A stretch of DNA of 34,107 nucleotides. Origin: a virus. The stretch's first letter is position 1; each line of letters opens with the position of its first letter. This document shows, one piece after another, positions 26,796-34,107 of the stretch. Where the stretch lies: positions 1-34,107 of IMG/VR virus record IMGVR_UViG_3300024344_000064; one strand, written 5' to 3'. The notes under the pieces were generated by a model. It was not told the origin of the DNA, did no database searches, and saw only the letters and a program-made list of their open reading frames with translations. The translations under genes and the position numbers were made by a program.

Positions 26796-29768
26796 TTAAC
26801 TAGATGATTTCAACCCATAACCTTGAGCAACATAATCAAATGTGCGATTAATACCACTCCCAGATGAATTTGTAAATGCAATAGAAAAACCTGTCGCACT
26901 TTTTGAACTTATTGTATAGGTGTCGCCTGTTGCCATATTTTGAGCAGAAATACCAACTGCTGGACTTTCATAAAAGGCATTAGTATAAGTTATGACTTTT
27001 GTTCCTGTTGTACTTGCAACATCATTATCGCTTTCAGTTCTTTTTTCTAAATCAACCGATATAGATATACCACTTACAAATCCTTTAACTTTGTTATTTT
27101 TATTTGATAATTTTAATCTAAATTTAAAATATCTTCCTTTATAAGTTGTAGTCGCATTCATATTAAAAAAGTTAGTACAATCTCCTAAACTTGTAGTTGA
27201 ACTTGCTACTTGTAAATTTTGATTAGCATTGGTTGGGTCATTACCATCAAAAGGTGCTGGAGCATCATCAAAATTAGTAAAACCACGACCAGAATCAAAT
27301 AAATCGTATGGATCAGATATTTGGTCTATTGTTAAATTTTTAGTAAATGAAACATCAAATATACCTGTCAAAGTTAAAGTAGAATTAAGAGTATAAAAAC
27401 CTTCATTATCTATATTAGCAGTTGAGTTATTTGGATTAGAAGTTGTATCAGTTCCCCCTAAATCAAAATTCCCAGAAACACTATCAAAATTTCCAACAGT
27501 ATCTTCAAAATCTGTAATGGTGTCTAACACTATAGAATTAGTTCCAGATGAATCAGTTAAAGCCACATCACTATCATAAGTTCCTAAAGTAATATCTTCA
27601 GTAAGTGTAGAAATATTTTTATATGCTTGTAAACCAGATATATTAGAATAAATTATTGTTTCATTATTTGATTCGTTTCCTAACTTATCTACTGCTTTAA
27701 TTAAAAAAGCACCTGTTTTGGCATTAGTAGTTTTTGTTGTTCCACTTGTTCTAGGAACTTGTAACCAATTATTTGACTTATTCCATTGACCACCTGTTGT
27801 TACATTTTGATAACGAATTTCATAATACGATACATCTAAATCTGCAACAGCATCCCAATTTAATTGCATTTGATTTGAGCCTTGCATATTTACAGAAAAA
27901 TTTGAAACATCTGCTGGTGGTTCTGTAGCACCAACAATTAATCTACTTGCGGAGGTATAACTTGAACTAACTCCAAATCCATTAATACATTTAACTCTTA
28001 CATTATAAGTTTTATCATCAATAACATTTAACATTTCATATTTTAATTGTGTTCCTTTTGCTATTATTTTAAAAGCTGATTCTGTACTTAATTTAGTTTC
28101 AATTTGATAATATTGAGTAAATTTATCTGGACTTGCACCAACAGTAATATTTAATCTTGTTAAAGCAGTTCCCTCATTATATAAAATTAATTCATCTGTT
28201 AAAGTAACACTCGCTGGAGGAGAAACACTAAAAGGATTAGGTAAGGTTGTATCTGGTATTGTTGCTACTGCTGTTTGTGTTCCAAAAGTATAATATGAAT
28301 CTTGATGTTCTGATAAAGTTAAACTTGTTGTCATATCACTTGCTATAGTCATTGCTTGAACTCTAAAAGGTTTTGCAGAAAAGCCTGTACTAGCATGAGT
28401 TATATTTACTATATCGCCTATTGATAATTCTAACGCATTACCATCAGCTTTTAAAGAAACATCTAAACTTGACCTTGATCTTCGTAATATTATTTCTGCC
28501 ATTTCTCTTGCTTGATAAGGACTTGTTATTGTAGGAAAATCAAATCGTCCTTCTAAAACTATACCACCATCAGCAGTTTTCATATTTGCGTGTTGATCTG
28601 CACTTGCTTCAGCAGAATCATCAATAGGTGGATATTGTACTTCATCAGATTGATAATTTTTATCTGGATTAATAAAAGCAACTAATACTCTATTAAATCG
28701 TGAATTTTTATTTTTAGAAGATACTTGAATACCACCAATAATATTATCTTCAGTTAAAGTTATAGTAGCACTACCAGTTGTTTCTACTAATACTTTATAA
28801 ATTCCAGAGGTATAATTTAATAATCCTCTACAACCTGTTAAAAAATTTTTAACATTTTGTATTGCTTTTTTAGATGTATCAACAACTGCATGACTATCCA
28901 TTAAATCAATTTGACTTGCACCAGAATAAGGAGTTATATTTGCATCACAAACATCACCAGCAGTTTGCCAATCAGCAAAATTTGTATCAAAATAACTATT
29001 AGCAATACCCATACCAAAACGAGTATTTCTTAAATAATCTAATAATTGATAAACTGGATTATCAGAATATTCCCATGTGCTTGATGTATCTGCTCTATGA
29101 GAGCCTGAACCACCTGTTAATGTTCCATCTAAATTTGGATTATAAATTTTTCTTCCTTTTACTAGTGCATGAACTTGAGGTACACCACCAAAAGCATCAC
29201 TATTCCATTTAAACTTTAAAGATATATAAGCTAAACCTCTTAATCTATGATTACTTGTCCAAGAAGTTAAACCACCAACTAATGTATCGTAAGTTTGACT
29301 ATCAGTACCATAATGTGGTCTTACTGTTATTAAACTTTCTGCTGATGAATCTGGATCATTTGGATCAGCTTTATAAAAATTAGAATCACTACTATTTACT
29401 GTTCTTTCTGTGTTATCTGCTAAATCTCCAGACCAAGTAACAATATTATCATTTACAAAAATAGAAGTTATATCATCAATTTCTCCTTCGCTTAAAACTA
29501 AAATTGCATATAGATATTCATTATCAGTTCCTGATGTTTCCATAAAAACTAAATTACCACCTACTTTCCTTGTTCCATAAATTATTGGTATTCCACTATT
29601 AGAAGATTTTTTATTTAATAATACTCCTTTAGCTGTATTATCTAATTCGCCAAAATCTGGTATTTCTGGAATTGGAACTATCCAAGATATAACACTATCA
29701 ACAATATCTACTATGACATCAATTACATCACCGATAACATCTTCTATAAAATCAGGTACATCACACAT
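26796..29768 (-). CDS. Central tail tip / host specificity protein (gpJ-like)
   Basis: This is the largest protein, 990 residues. It starts MCDVPDFIEDVIGDVIDVIV, with an amphipathic N-terminal stretch, and continues PIIYGTRKVGGNLVFM and YLYAILVLSEGEIDDI, typical of the gpJ and GTA tip family. A middle part (about 240-500) has NPVYQLLDYLRNTRFG and AREMAEIILRRSRSSLDV, again family-like. Fibronectin-III-like units follow at roughly 500-720 (YYQIETKLS and YYEIRYQNVTTGG), and a long beta-rich C terminus ends the protein. It would sit at the end of the tail and carry the fibres. It spans about 9% of the genome. Confidence 0.88.
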   Translation of the reverse strand: MCDVPDFIEDVIGDVIDVIVDIVDSVISWIVPIPEIPDFGELDNTAKGVLLNKKSSNSGIPIIYGTRKVGGNLVFMETSGTDNEYLYAILVLSEGEIDDITSIFVNDNIVTWSGDLADNTERTVNSSDSNFYKADPNDPDSSAESLITVRPHYGTDSQTYDTLVGGLTSWTSNHRLRGLAYISLKFKWNSDAFGGVPQVHALVKGRKIYNPNLDGTLTGGSGSHRADTSSTWEYSDNPVYQLLDYLRNTRFGMGIANSYFDTNFADWQTAGDVCDANITPYSGASQIDLMDSHAVVDTSKKAIQNVKNFLTGCRGLLNYTSGIYKVLVETTGSATITLTEDNIIGGIQVSSKNKNSRFNRVLVAFINPDKNYQSDEVQYPPIDDSAEASADQHANMKTADGGIVLEGRFDFPTITSPYQAREMAEIILRRSRSSLDVSLKADGNALELSIGDIVNITHASTGFSAKPFRVQAMTIASDMTTSLTLSEHQDSYYTFGTQTAVATIPDTTLPNPFSVSPPASVTLTDELILYNEGTALTRLNITVGASPDKFTQYYQIETKLSTESAFKIIAKGTQLKYEMLNVIDDKTYNVRVKCINGFGVSSSYTSASRLIVGATEPPADVSNFSVNMQGSNQMQLNWDAVADLDVSYYEIRYQNVTTGGQWNKSNNWLQVPRTSGTTKTTNAKTGAFLIKAVDKLGNESNNETIIYSNISGLQAYKNISTLTEDITLGTYDSDVALTDSSGTNSIVLDTITDFEDTVGNFDSVSGNFDLGGTDTTSNPNNSTANIDNEGFYTLNSTLTLTGIFDVSFTKNLTIDQISDPYDLFDSGRGFTNFDDAPAPFDGNDPTNANQNLQVASSTTSLGDCTNFFNMNATTTYKGRYFKFRLKLSNKNNKVKGFVSGISISVDLEKRTESDNDVASTTGTKVITYTNAFYESPAVGISAQNMATGDTYTISSKSATGFSIAFTNSSGSGINRTFDYVAQGYGLKSSS

Positions 29769-30209
29769 TTATTTCATTCTCCAAATTCCACCCATTTGCT
29801 CAAATCCAACTCTTTCTAATAATTTACTTGCAACAAGTTTTGTTGAAATACTTAAATGAATTGCTTTTTTATTTGCTTGTGTTTTAATTATTTTCATAAT
29901 GTTATTAAATATTTCTAATGACCTATATTCTGGTAATACATATATAACCTGAACATTTAAAATATTTTCTTTACTCCATAAATATTCTGTATTGTGCATT
30001 ACTGATACACCTATTAATTTATTTTTATCTAAATTTTTAACCATTAAAATTTTACCTTTTTCTATAAAATAAAATATTCTTGATTTTAATTTATCGTTAT
30101 CTACTTTTGGATAATTTAATTCCTTAACTTCTTCTTCAAAATTTTTTAATATTTCAAAAATTTCATCAGTATCTTCATTCTTCGCTTCATAAAAATGATA
30201 ACTAGACAT
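29769..30209 (-). CDS. GNAT-like acetyltransferase in the tail module
   Basis: The 146-residue protein has a GNAT pattern: an N-terminal strand-helix (YHFYEAKNEDTDEIFEILKN), a GVSVMHNTEYLW strand, NVQVIYVLPEYRSLEIFNNI and a C-terminal LLERVGFEQMGGIWRMK. The 'V-PEYR' strand and following helix form the acetyl-CoA site, but the usual Gly-rich loop (R-x-x-G-x-G) is altered to RSLEIF, so activity may be reduced or changed. It lies between the tail tip and hub genes and overlaps the hub gene by 8 bp. It might modify a tail protein or a host factor. The target is unknown. Confidence 0.7.
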   Translation of the reverse strand: MSSYHFYEAKNEDTDEIFEILKNFEEEVKELNYPKVDNDKLKSRIFYFIEKGKILMVKNLDKNKLIGVSVMHNTEYLWSKENILNVQVIYVLPEYRSLEIFNNIMKIIKTQANKKAIHLSISTKLVASKLLERVGFEQMGGIWRMK

Positions 30210-30774
30210 CAGCTTTCCCCCATCTTAAATCTAAAATATTTAGAGCCGCAAACTCCATACCTTTATCGCCACTAAAAAATCTTTGTTGTGAATTATCAGA
30301 AGTTGTTCTTCCACTTTCTTTATCAAATGTTGCCCAATGTGAGGTTACATTAATAATTACATTTGCTGTATCAGTTGTATCAACAATTTTATATTCATCT
30401 ATTGTTCCATAAAATAATAAAAATGGATCAGATATTAAAGCATTAGAACTGTCTAATAATCCTCTATAAATTTTAACTTCTTTTCCTATAACATTTTCTC
30501 CTAAAACTACTGCTGAATATGTTTGATCTACTGCTGATAATTGTATTGCTAAAGAATTTTTTGTTGGTTGATTAGTTTCACTTACTCCTGTTATAGATCG
30601 TAAATGACCAGAAGCAGTATAAGTAACAGAACTACCTGAAACACTAGAGGTTAAAGGAAAAGCACAATTAGTTAAATATATTGGTGTAGCAAAACCTAAA
30701 TGAACTAAAAAAACAGGACTAATATTGCCTGTTGCTAATTCAGTTTTAACATTAGCTGATAAACCTCTTGCCAT
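30202..30774 (-). CDS. Tail hub / minor tail protein (DUF2163-like)
   Basis: The 190-residue protein starts MARGLSANVKTELATGNISP and continues VFLVHLGFATPIYLTNCAFP, a strand-rich region with SITGVSETNQPTKNSLAIQL, KIYRGLLDSSNALISDPFLL and WATFDKESGRTTSDNSQQRF. The pattern follows minor tail proteins at the tail tip, such as GTA/DUF2163 hub and lambda gpL-like proteins. It follows the distal tail gene with a one-base overlap, as in gene transfer agents. No cysteine cluster is visible (lambda gpL has an Fe-S site; only C37 is seen here). Confidence 0.7.
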   Translation of the reverse strand: MARGLSANVKTELATGNISPVFLVHLGFATPIYLTNCAFPLTSSVSGSSVTYTASGHLRSITGVSETNQPTKNSLAIQLSAVDQTYSAVVLGENVIGKEVKIYRGLLDSSNALISDPFLLFYGTIDEYKIVDTTDTANVIINVTSHWATFDKESGRTTSDNSQQRFFSGDKGMEFAALNILDLRWGKADV

Positions 30775-31385
30775 TATATTGCCTCAATAACATCTAACTC
30801 ATAACTAAATAAAAGATTACCAGAACTATCAATAGCACCTGTTTCAAACTCTTGCACATCAGAATTCATGTGAACAGTAAAAGGAACTGAATCATAAGTA
30901 ACAGCACCATTATTAGCTAAAGCAGTTGTTAATGGTGGTTCTATTGTAACAGTACAAGCATTACTTGAACTTGTGGCATCAGCAACAACCATATAAACTT
31001 TACTATGCGAATTAAATTTTATAAAATCACCAGCTTTTAATCTTCCAGCACCATCACCAGCAAAACCATCAATAGCAATAGTTGTATCAGCAACAGCATG
31101 AACTCCATCAACTAAAAGTGAACCTGTTTCATTACCTAAAGCATTAAGATAACTTGGGAAAGTAACTGTAAAATTTTCTTTTCGTGATCGTTGTTTAATC
31201 ATAAAAGCCATAATTGGAGCAAAGTCAGAACGAGTCATAGGTGGATATTTAATTGTAAAAGACCATCTTTGACCTTGAACTTGTCGTCTAAATGTTTTTC
31301 CACTATCTGTTTCACTTACTAAAGTTTTTTGATTACTCTTAATATTAATAGCTTCAAAATCTGTGTTAGGTAATGCACCACTCAT
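30774..31385 (-). CDS. Distal tail protein
   Basis: The 203-residue protein starts MSGALPNTDFEAINIKSNQK. It has RRQVQGQRWSFTIKYPPMTR, FAPIMAFMIKQRSRKENFTV and a C-terminal PFTVHMNSDVQEFETGAIDS, followed by LFSYELDVIEA. This matches lambda gpM or DUF2460-like proteins that ring the tail end between tape measure and hub. An inserted strand-rich part (about 90-165) may be a small carbohydrate-binding or Ig-like unit. It overlaps the tape measure gene by 4 bp (ATGA). Confidence 0.7.
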   Translation of the reverse strand: MSGALPNTDFEAINIKSNQKTLVSETDSGKTFRRQVQGQRWSFTIKYPPMTRSDFAPIMAFMIKQRSRKENFTVTFPSYLNALGNETGSLLVDGVHAVADTTIAIDGFAGDGAGRLKAGDFIKFNSHSKVYMVVADATSSSNACTVTIEPPLTTALANNGAVTYDSVPFTVHMNSDVQEFETGAIDSSGNLLFSYELDVIEAI

Positions 31386-33655
31386 ATAATTGCCGCCCTT
31401 CCTTTTTCATTAACAGCATTATTAATCATATTTACTATTACCCCTCTACTATTAATTAATAATTCATTAAATCCTCTAGCATCTACTGTATTAATATTAA
31501 AATTAACTGTTACAGGTTTTCCACCGCCTAATTGATTATTGGGAATAATAGTACCAGCAGAGTTAGGTACAAATAATTCAGGGCCACCTTCTCCAACAAT
31601 ACTTGGTTTATTTATTGGAGGTCTGCCTCCTTTTTCAAAACCTTTTATTCTATTTAATAAATTCATACCCATTTTTATTGCTAATCCTGTTACCGCAATA
31701 TTAAATGGAAAAGGTATTGAAGCAAAAGTTTCTAAAGCACCTTTATAAACATTAATCATTCCCTCTTTTATAGCTTTAACTTTAAAAAGTTCTGAGGACT
31801 TAGAAATAGCACTTTGAATAGCATTTCCTATTAATGCTTCAACAATTAATCTTATAACTGTTCTTGCAAAATCTTCAAAATTTAATTTACCTGTCATAAC
31901 AAAATCAGTTAATGTTTTTTCTAATTCTGCAAATGATTTTTGCCCAGCATCTTTAAATCTTTCCATTGCATTAGCACCTTCTGACATAGCTTCTTTAAAT
32001 CCAGTTATAAAAGATTGTATTCTTGTAGGATCAAATGTATCTTCATTAAAAATGCCTGTTTCATCCATCATTTTATTTGCTAATTCTTTGTCTAAAAAAT
32101 TTTCTAAACTTGTATCAACAAATTCATATGCTTCTCCTATTTTATTTAGTGCTTCTTTGTATTCAGTAAGAGTAGGAAATAAATCTTTTAAATCATTATC
32201 TAGTATTCCATGTGTTTCTATTAGTTTTTCAGTTTCTTCATTATTTGATTTTACTGCTTTTCCTAGTGAACCATCAATCCAAGCATTAGGTTTAAGTGGT
32301 GGAAACATATTTAAAGCACTTTCATTATGAGCATCCATTATTTTATTTAGCATTTCTAATTCTGCTTTTAATTTTGCTATTGTTTCAGCATTTTCTAGCA
32401 TTGAATCTGTTACCCCATCTGTAAGATCAGGAATTTCTATTATTTTATCTTTAAATTCATCTAACTCATCTAAATCTAAAGTTGGTATTTCTATATTAGG
32501 CTCTAACTCTTTAAGTGAATCAGATAATTTTTTATTTTGTTCTTCTAGTTTTGTTATTTCTTCTGTTACTTGATTAATTTTCTTTTTAAGGTCTGGTTTT
32601 GTTAATTTTGAAAATTCATTAAATGTTTTTTCTAAAGGATCAGGCAATAACATTGCGGCTGTTGTCATTGCTCCAATAGAAAGTGCAACTAAACCCAAAC
32701 CTCTTGGGCCACTTAATGCAGTTATACCTACTAAATGTAATTGCATTTTTCTTAATGCAGAAGCAATTTTTAATACAGTTCCAGCGAGTTTAAATGCAAT
32801 AAATCCACCAACTGCCGCTTTTAATATTTTAAAATTATCTGCTACAAATTTTACTGACTCAGATAATGCTACAACTGATTTAGCTAAACCCTCTCCTAAT
32901 TGAACAGCAATATCTTCTATAGTATCTGAATTATCAGCTAAAAATTTATCTAAATCTCCAAATTGTTTTTTTAATTCTGGAAAAAAACCAGCTTCTAAAA
33001 TAGTTCTTTTAAAATTAAAGAACTTATCTCCAATCATAGATAAAGTTCCCTCAAATGTTTGTGCTAATTCATCTGTTGCTCCAGAAAATTCTCCTCCAGA
33101 ACCAAATACTCTATCAAATGCTTCTCTAGTTTCTTCAACTGATACTTTAGCACCAGCAGAAAAACCAAGCATTGATTTAACACCTTTATCTCTAAATAAA
33201 TCTGCGGCAGATATACCAGCAGAAAGTGATCGTTGAATTTGTTCAGCAGTAGTTTTAAAATCAAGTCCTGTTACAGCCGCAACATTACCTGTTAATTCCA
33301 TATTTCTTTTAAGTTCTTCAGCATCTTTAGAAACAACAGCTAAAACACCAGCACCTTTTTGTATTTCTTCTAATGAAAATGGTACTTTTGCGGCAAATTT
33401 TGACATTTCATCAAATGCTTTTGCTCCTTCTTCTGCTGTACCAAATAAAAATTTTAATCTTACTTTTAGACTTTCAATTTCCATTCCTGTTTTAACAAGA
33501 GAACGGATAGCCATTCCTGTTCCCAAACCAATAAAAGCATTACGAAGATTAAAGACTGATTTTTTTACACTATCAAGATTGCCACGAACTCCTTTAAGTG
33601 CCTGTTTGGACTTATCTTTAGCAACTATGTCAATATTTACTTTTTTTGTAGCCAT
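31382..33655 (-). CDS. Tail tape measure protein
   Basis: The 757-residue protein starts MATKKVNIDIVAKDKSKQAL, with an N-terminal helical domain (LRNAFIGLGTGMAIRSLVKT, then FSLEEIQKGAGVLAVVSKDA). Hydrophobic segments occur near 275-345 (AAVGGFIAFKLAGTVL and GLGLVALSIGAMTTAAMLL), and long helical coils fill the middle (EITKLEEQNKKLSDSLKELE). The C-terminal part has LNFEDFARTVIRLIVEALIG, as in lambda gpH C termini, and PFPFNIAVTGLAIKMGM. At about 0.15 nm per residue it would set a tail near 110 nm. Its ATG overlaps the stop of the frameshifted chaperone extension (TAATG). Late hydrophobic segments may insert into the host membrane at DNA entry. Confidence 0.88.
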   Translation of the reverse strand: MATKKVNIDIVAKDKSKQALKGVRGNLDSVKKSVFNLRNAFIGLGTGMAIRSLVKTGMEIESLKVRLKFLFGTAEEGAKAFDEMSKFAAKVPFSLEEIQKGAGVLAVVSKDAEELKRNMELTGNVAAVTGLDFKTTAEQIQRSLSAGISAADLFRDKGVKSMLGFSAGAKVSVEETREAFDRVFGSGGEFSGATDELAQTFEGTLSMIGDKFFNFKRTILEAGFFPELKKQFGDLDKFLADNSDTIEDIAVQLGEGLAKSVVALSESVKFVADNFKILKAAVGGFIAFKLAGTVLKIASALRKMQLHLVGITALSGPRGLGLVALSIGAMTTAAMLLPDPLEKTFNEFSKLTKPDLKKKINQVTEEITKLEEQNKKLSDSLKELEPNIEIPTLDLDELDEFKDKIIEIPDLTDGVTDSMLENAETIAKLKAELEMLNKIMDAHNESALNMFPPLKPNAWIDGSLGKAVKSNNEETEKLIETHGILDNDLKDLFPTLTEYKEALNKIGEAYEFVDTSLENFLDKELANKMMDETGIFNEDTFDPTRIQSFITGFKEAMSEGANAMERFKDAGQKSFAELEKTLTDFVMTGKLNFEDFARTVIRLIVEALIGNAIQSAISKSSELFKVKAIKEGMINVYKGALETFASIPFPFNIAVTGLAIKMGMNLLNRIKGFEKGGRPPINKPSIVGEGGPELFVPNSAGTIIPNNQLGGGKPVTVNFNINTVDARGFNELLINSRGVIVNMINNAVNEKGRAAII

Positions 33656-33831
33656 TATTTTCTTTTCATTTGAGCAATTCTGTTTTGCCTATCTTGTTCT
33701 TCTTTTTTTAAATCAAAATAAGCCATCCACATATTAAACTCTGTAACTGACATTTGCAAGATTTCACTTACAGTCTTATGCAATACTTCTGCTAGAGAAA
33801 GTACATTATAAATTTCAGATGTATTTTTTAT
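33655..33831 (-). CDS. Tail chaperone -1 frameshift extension (T part of G-T)
   Basis: This 58-codon open stretch lacks a good start codon of its own but joins the chaperone gene after a -1 slip. It reads IKNTSEIYNVLSLAEVLHKT and ends NMWMAYFDLKKEEQDRQNRI followed by AQMKRK. The 'FNMW-AYF---KEEQ-R-N' end is the classic sequence of gpGT-type C-terminal extensions, which bind the tape measure and tail tube. The fusion would have 174 residues. Its TAA overlaps the tape measure ATG. Confidence 0.8.
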   Translation of the reverse strand: MKNTSEIYNVLSLAEVLHKTVSEILQMSVTEFNMWMAYFDLKKEEQDRQNRIAQMKRK

Positions 33832-34107
33832 TTTTTTTTAAGTGTAGATAAATCAGATGTTTCAGATTGCATAATTGCATTTGAAACTTTTGCAATAACA
33901 TCTGTATCGGCTTTTAATTTGAAAGGCATTTTATGTTCTAAAGTGAACATTTTGTCGCCATCTTTGGTTAGTGATTTAGTAATAATAACATCAATAAGAA
34001 CATTAAGGTCGCTGTCATTAGCACCTTTGAAAAGTTTTGCCTTTTCTTGCATATTAAATGGCTTACTATAAATAGCTTTGTCGCCTGTTAGTCCCCATTC
34101 AGGAACT
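33828..34107 (-). CDS. Tail assembly chaperone, C-terminal part (continues at 137 through the circle join)
   Basis: This is the 3' part of the 116-residue chaperone whose start is at 208. Within the window it contains IYSKPFNMQEKAKLFKGAND and continues VLIDVIITKSLTKDGDKMFT to a STLKKK end. The internal Met at 34052 is not the start: the frame remains open to the window edge and continues in frame at 137-208. Its last codons, CTT AAA AAA AAA TAA, are a slippery site for a -1 shift that adds the T extension at 33655-33831. Confidence 0.85.
   Translation of the reverse strand, partial: VPEWGLTGDKAIYSKPFNMQEKAKLFKGANDSDLNVLIDVIITKSLTKDGDKMFTLEHKMPFKLKADTDVIAKVSNAIMQSETSDLSTLKKK
33831..33841 (-). 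promoter_or_regulatory. Slippery sequence for -1 programmed frameshift
   Basis: On the minus strand CTT is followed by nine A and TAA (A run 33831-33839). Re-reading one base at the end of the run leaves the zero-frame stop and continues ATA AAA AAT ACA into the T extension. Runs of A at this place are a well-known frameshift signal in tail chaperone genes. No strong downstream pseudoknot is evident by eye. Confidence 0.8.
33971..34107. repeat. Terminal redundancy, right copy
   Basis: This copy matches 1-137 at an offset of 33,970, exactly so from 33982. The three differing positions (33971, 33972, 33981) change no amino acid in the chaperone gene. Confidence 0.95.

Noticed and set aside
33064-33264. 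66-codon minus-strand ORF inside the tape measure gene
   Set aside because: It is a Leu-rich alternate frame of a gene with clear homology pattern; no ribosome site and no gap in the main gene.
33828-34052. Chaperone gene starting at the Met at 34052
   Set aside because: The frame is open to the window edge and continues in frame at 137-208 with a better start, giving the usual length of about 116 residues.
1-34107. CRISPR arrays, tRNA genes, insertion sequences, integrase and attachment sites
   Set aside because: I looked for regular spaced repeats, cloverleaf-like segments, transposase or recombinase motifs and found none; a tool-based tRNA scan could not be run.

Overview
The window is a complete, circularly assembled genome of a small tailed phage with siphovirus-type tail genes. 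Bases 12-137 recur exactly at 33982-34107, so the two ends join into a circle of 33,970 bp and one gene (the tail assembly chaperone) runs across the join. The DNA is strongly A/T-rich and almost every gene is on the minus strand. Only one small nuclease gene is on the plus strand. Several families are ones I recognise from uncultured marine phages: the DUF7483-like adhesin, the small 'TSIGNS...KPKNKHK' protein, the 'SGAVQTQIFG' membrane protein and the DUF5872-like protein. An AT-rich marine alphaproteobacterial host, such as a SAR11-type cell, is plausible, but this is inference. I see no integrase, no clear repressor, no tRNA, no DNA polymerase and no helicase.

Layout, following minus-strand transcription (high to low coordinates). 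(1) 18.2-14.3 kb: metallophosphoesterase, a possible MazG-like protein, T4-type lysozyme, three-TM holin and many tiny proteins, ending near the plus-strand VRR-NUC gene and a complex control region at 14.59-14.79 kb. (2) 14.3-9.0 kb: early/replication block with small unknown proteins, a lipoprotein, an ERF single-strand annealing protein, an HNH nuclease, a PD-(D/E)XK RecB-like exonuclease and a DUF1376 replication initiator. The initiator's linker carries three 11-bp iterons beside an A/T tract (candidate origin). (3) 9.0-2.2 kb: a terminator and a promoter, then TerS, TerL, portal, a MuF-type head protein fused to a zinc-protease-like domain, scaffold and major capsid protein. (4) 2.2 kb to 1, continuing through the circle join to 26.8 kb: connector, tail completion, tail tube, tail chaperone with a -1 frameshift, tape measure, distal tail, hub and tip proteins. 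(5) 26.8-18.3 kb: fibres and LamG-type adhesins, exported and membrane proteins, a glucosaminidase and a small XhlA-like membrane protein.

Genes are packed with ATGA and TAATG overlaps, so translational coupling is the rule. Early genes share an unusual start signal (GGAG followed by an unbroken A tract and then ATG). At least ten supported genes of 28-59 codons lie in gaps or overlaps that ordinary length cut-offs miss.

The most interesting points are the MuF-metallopeptidase fusion, the candidate origin inside the initiator gene, two genes that share matching start regions and stop-codon hairpins (9.0-9.7 and 14.3-14.6 kb), the operator-like repeats and leader ORF at 14.59-14.76 kb, a 28-residue cysteine-rich peptide, and a large exported glutamate-rich protein.
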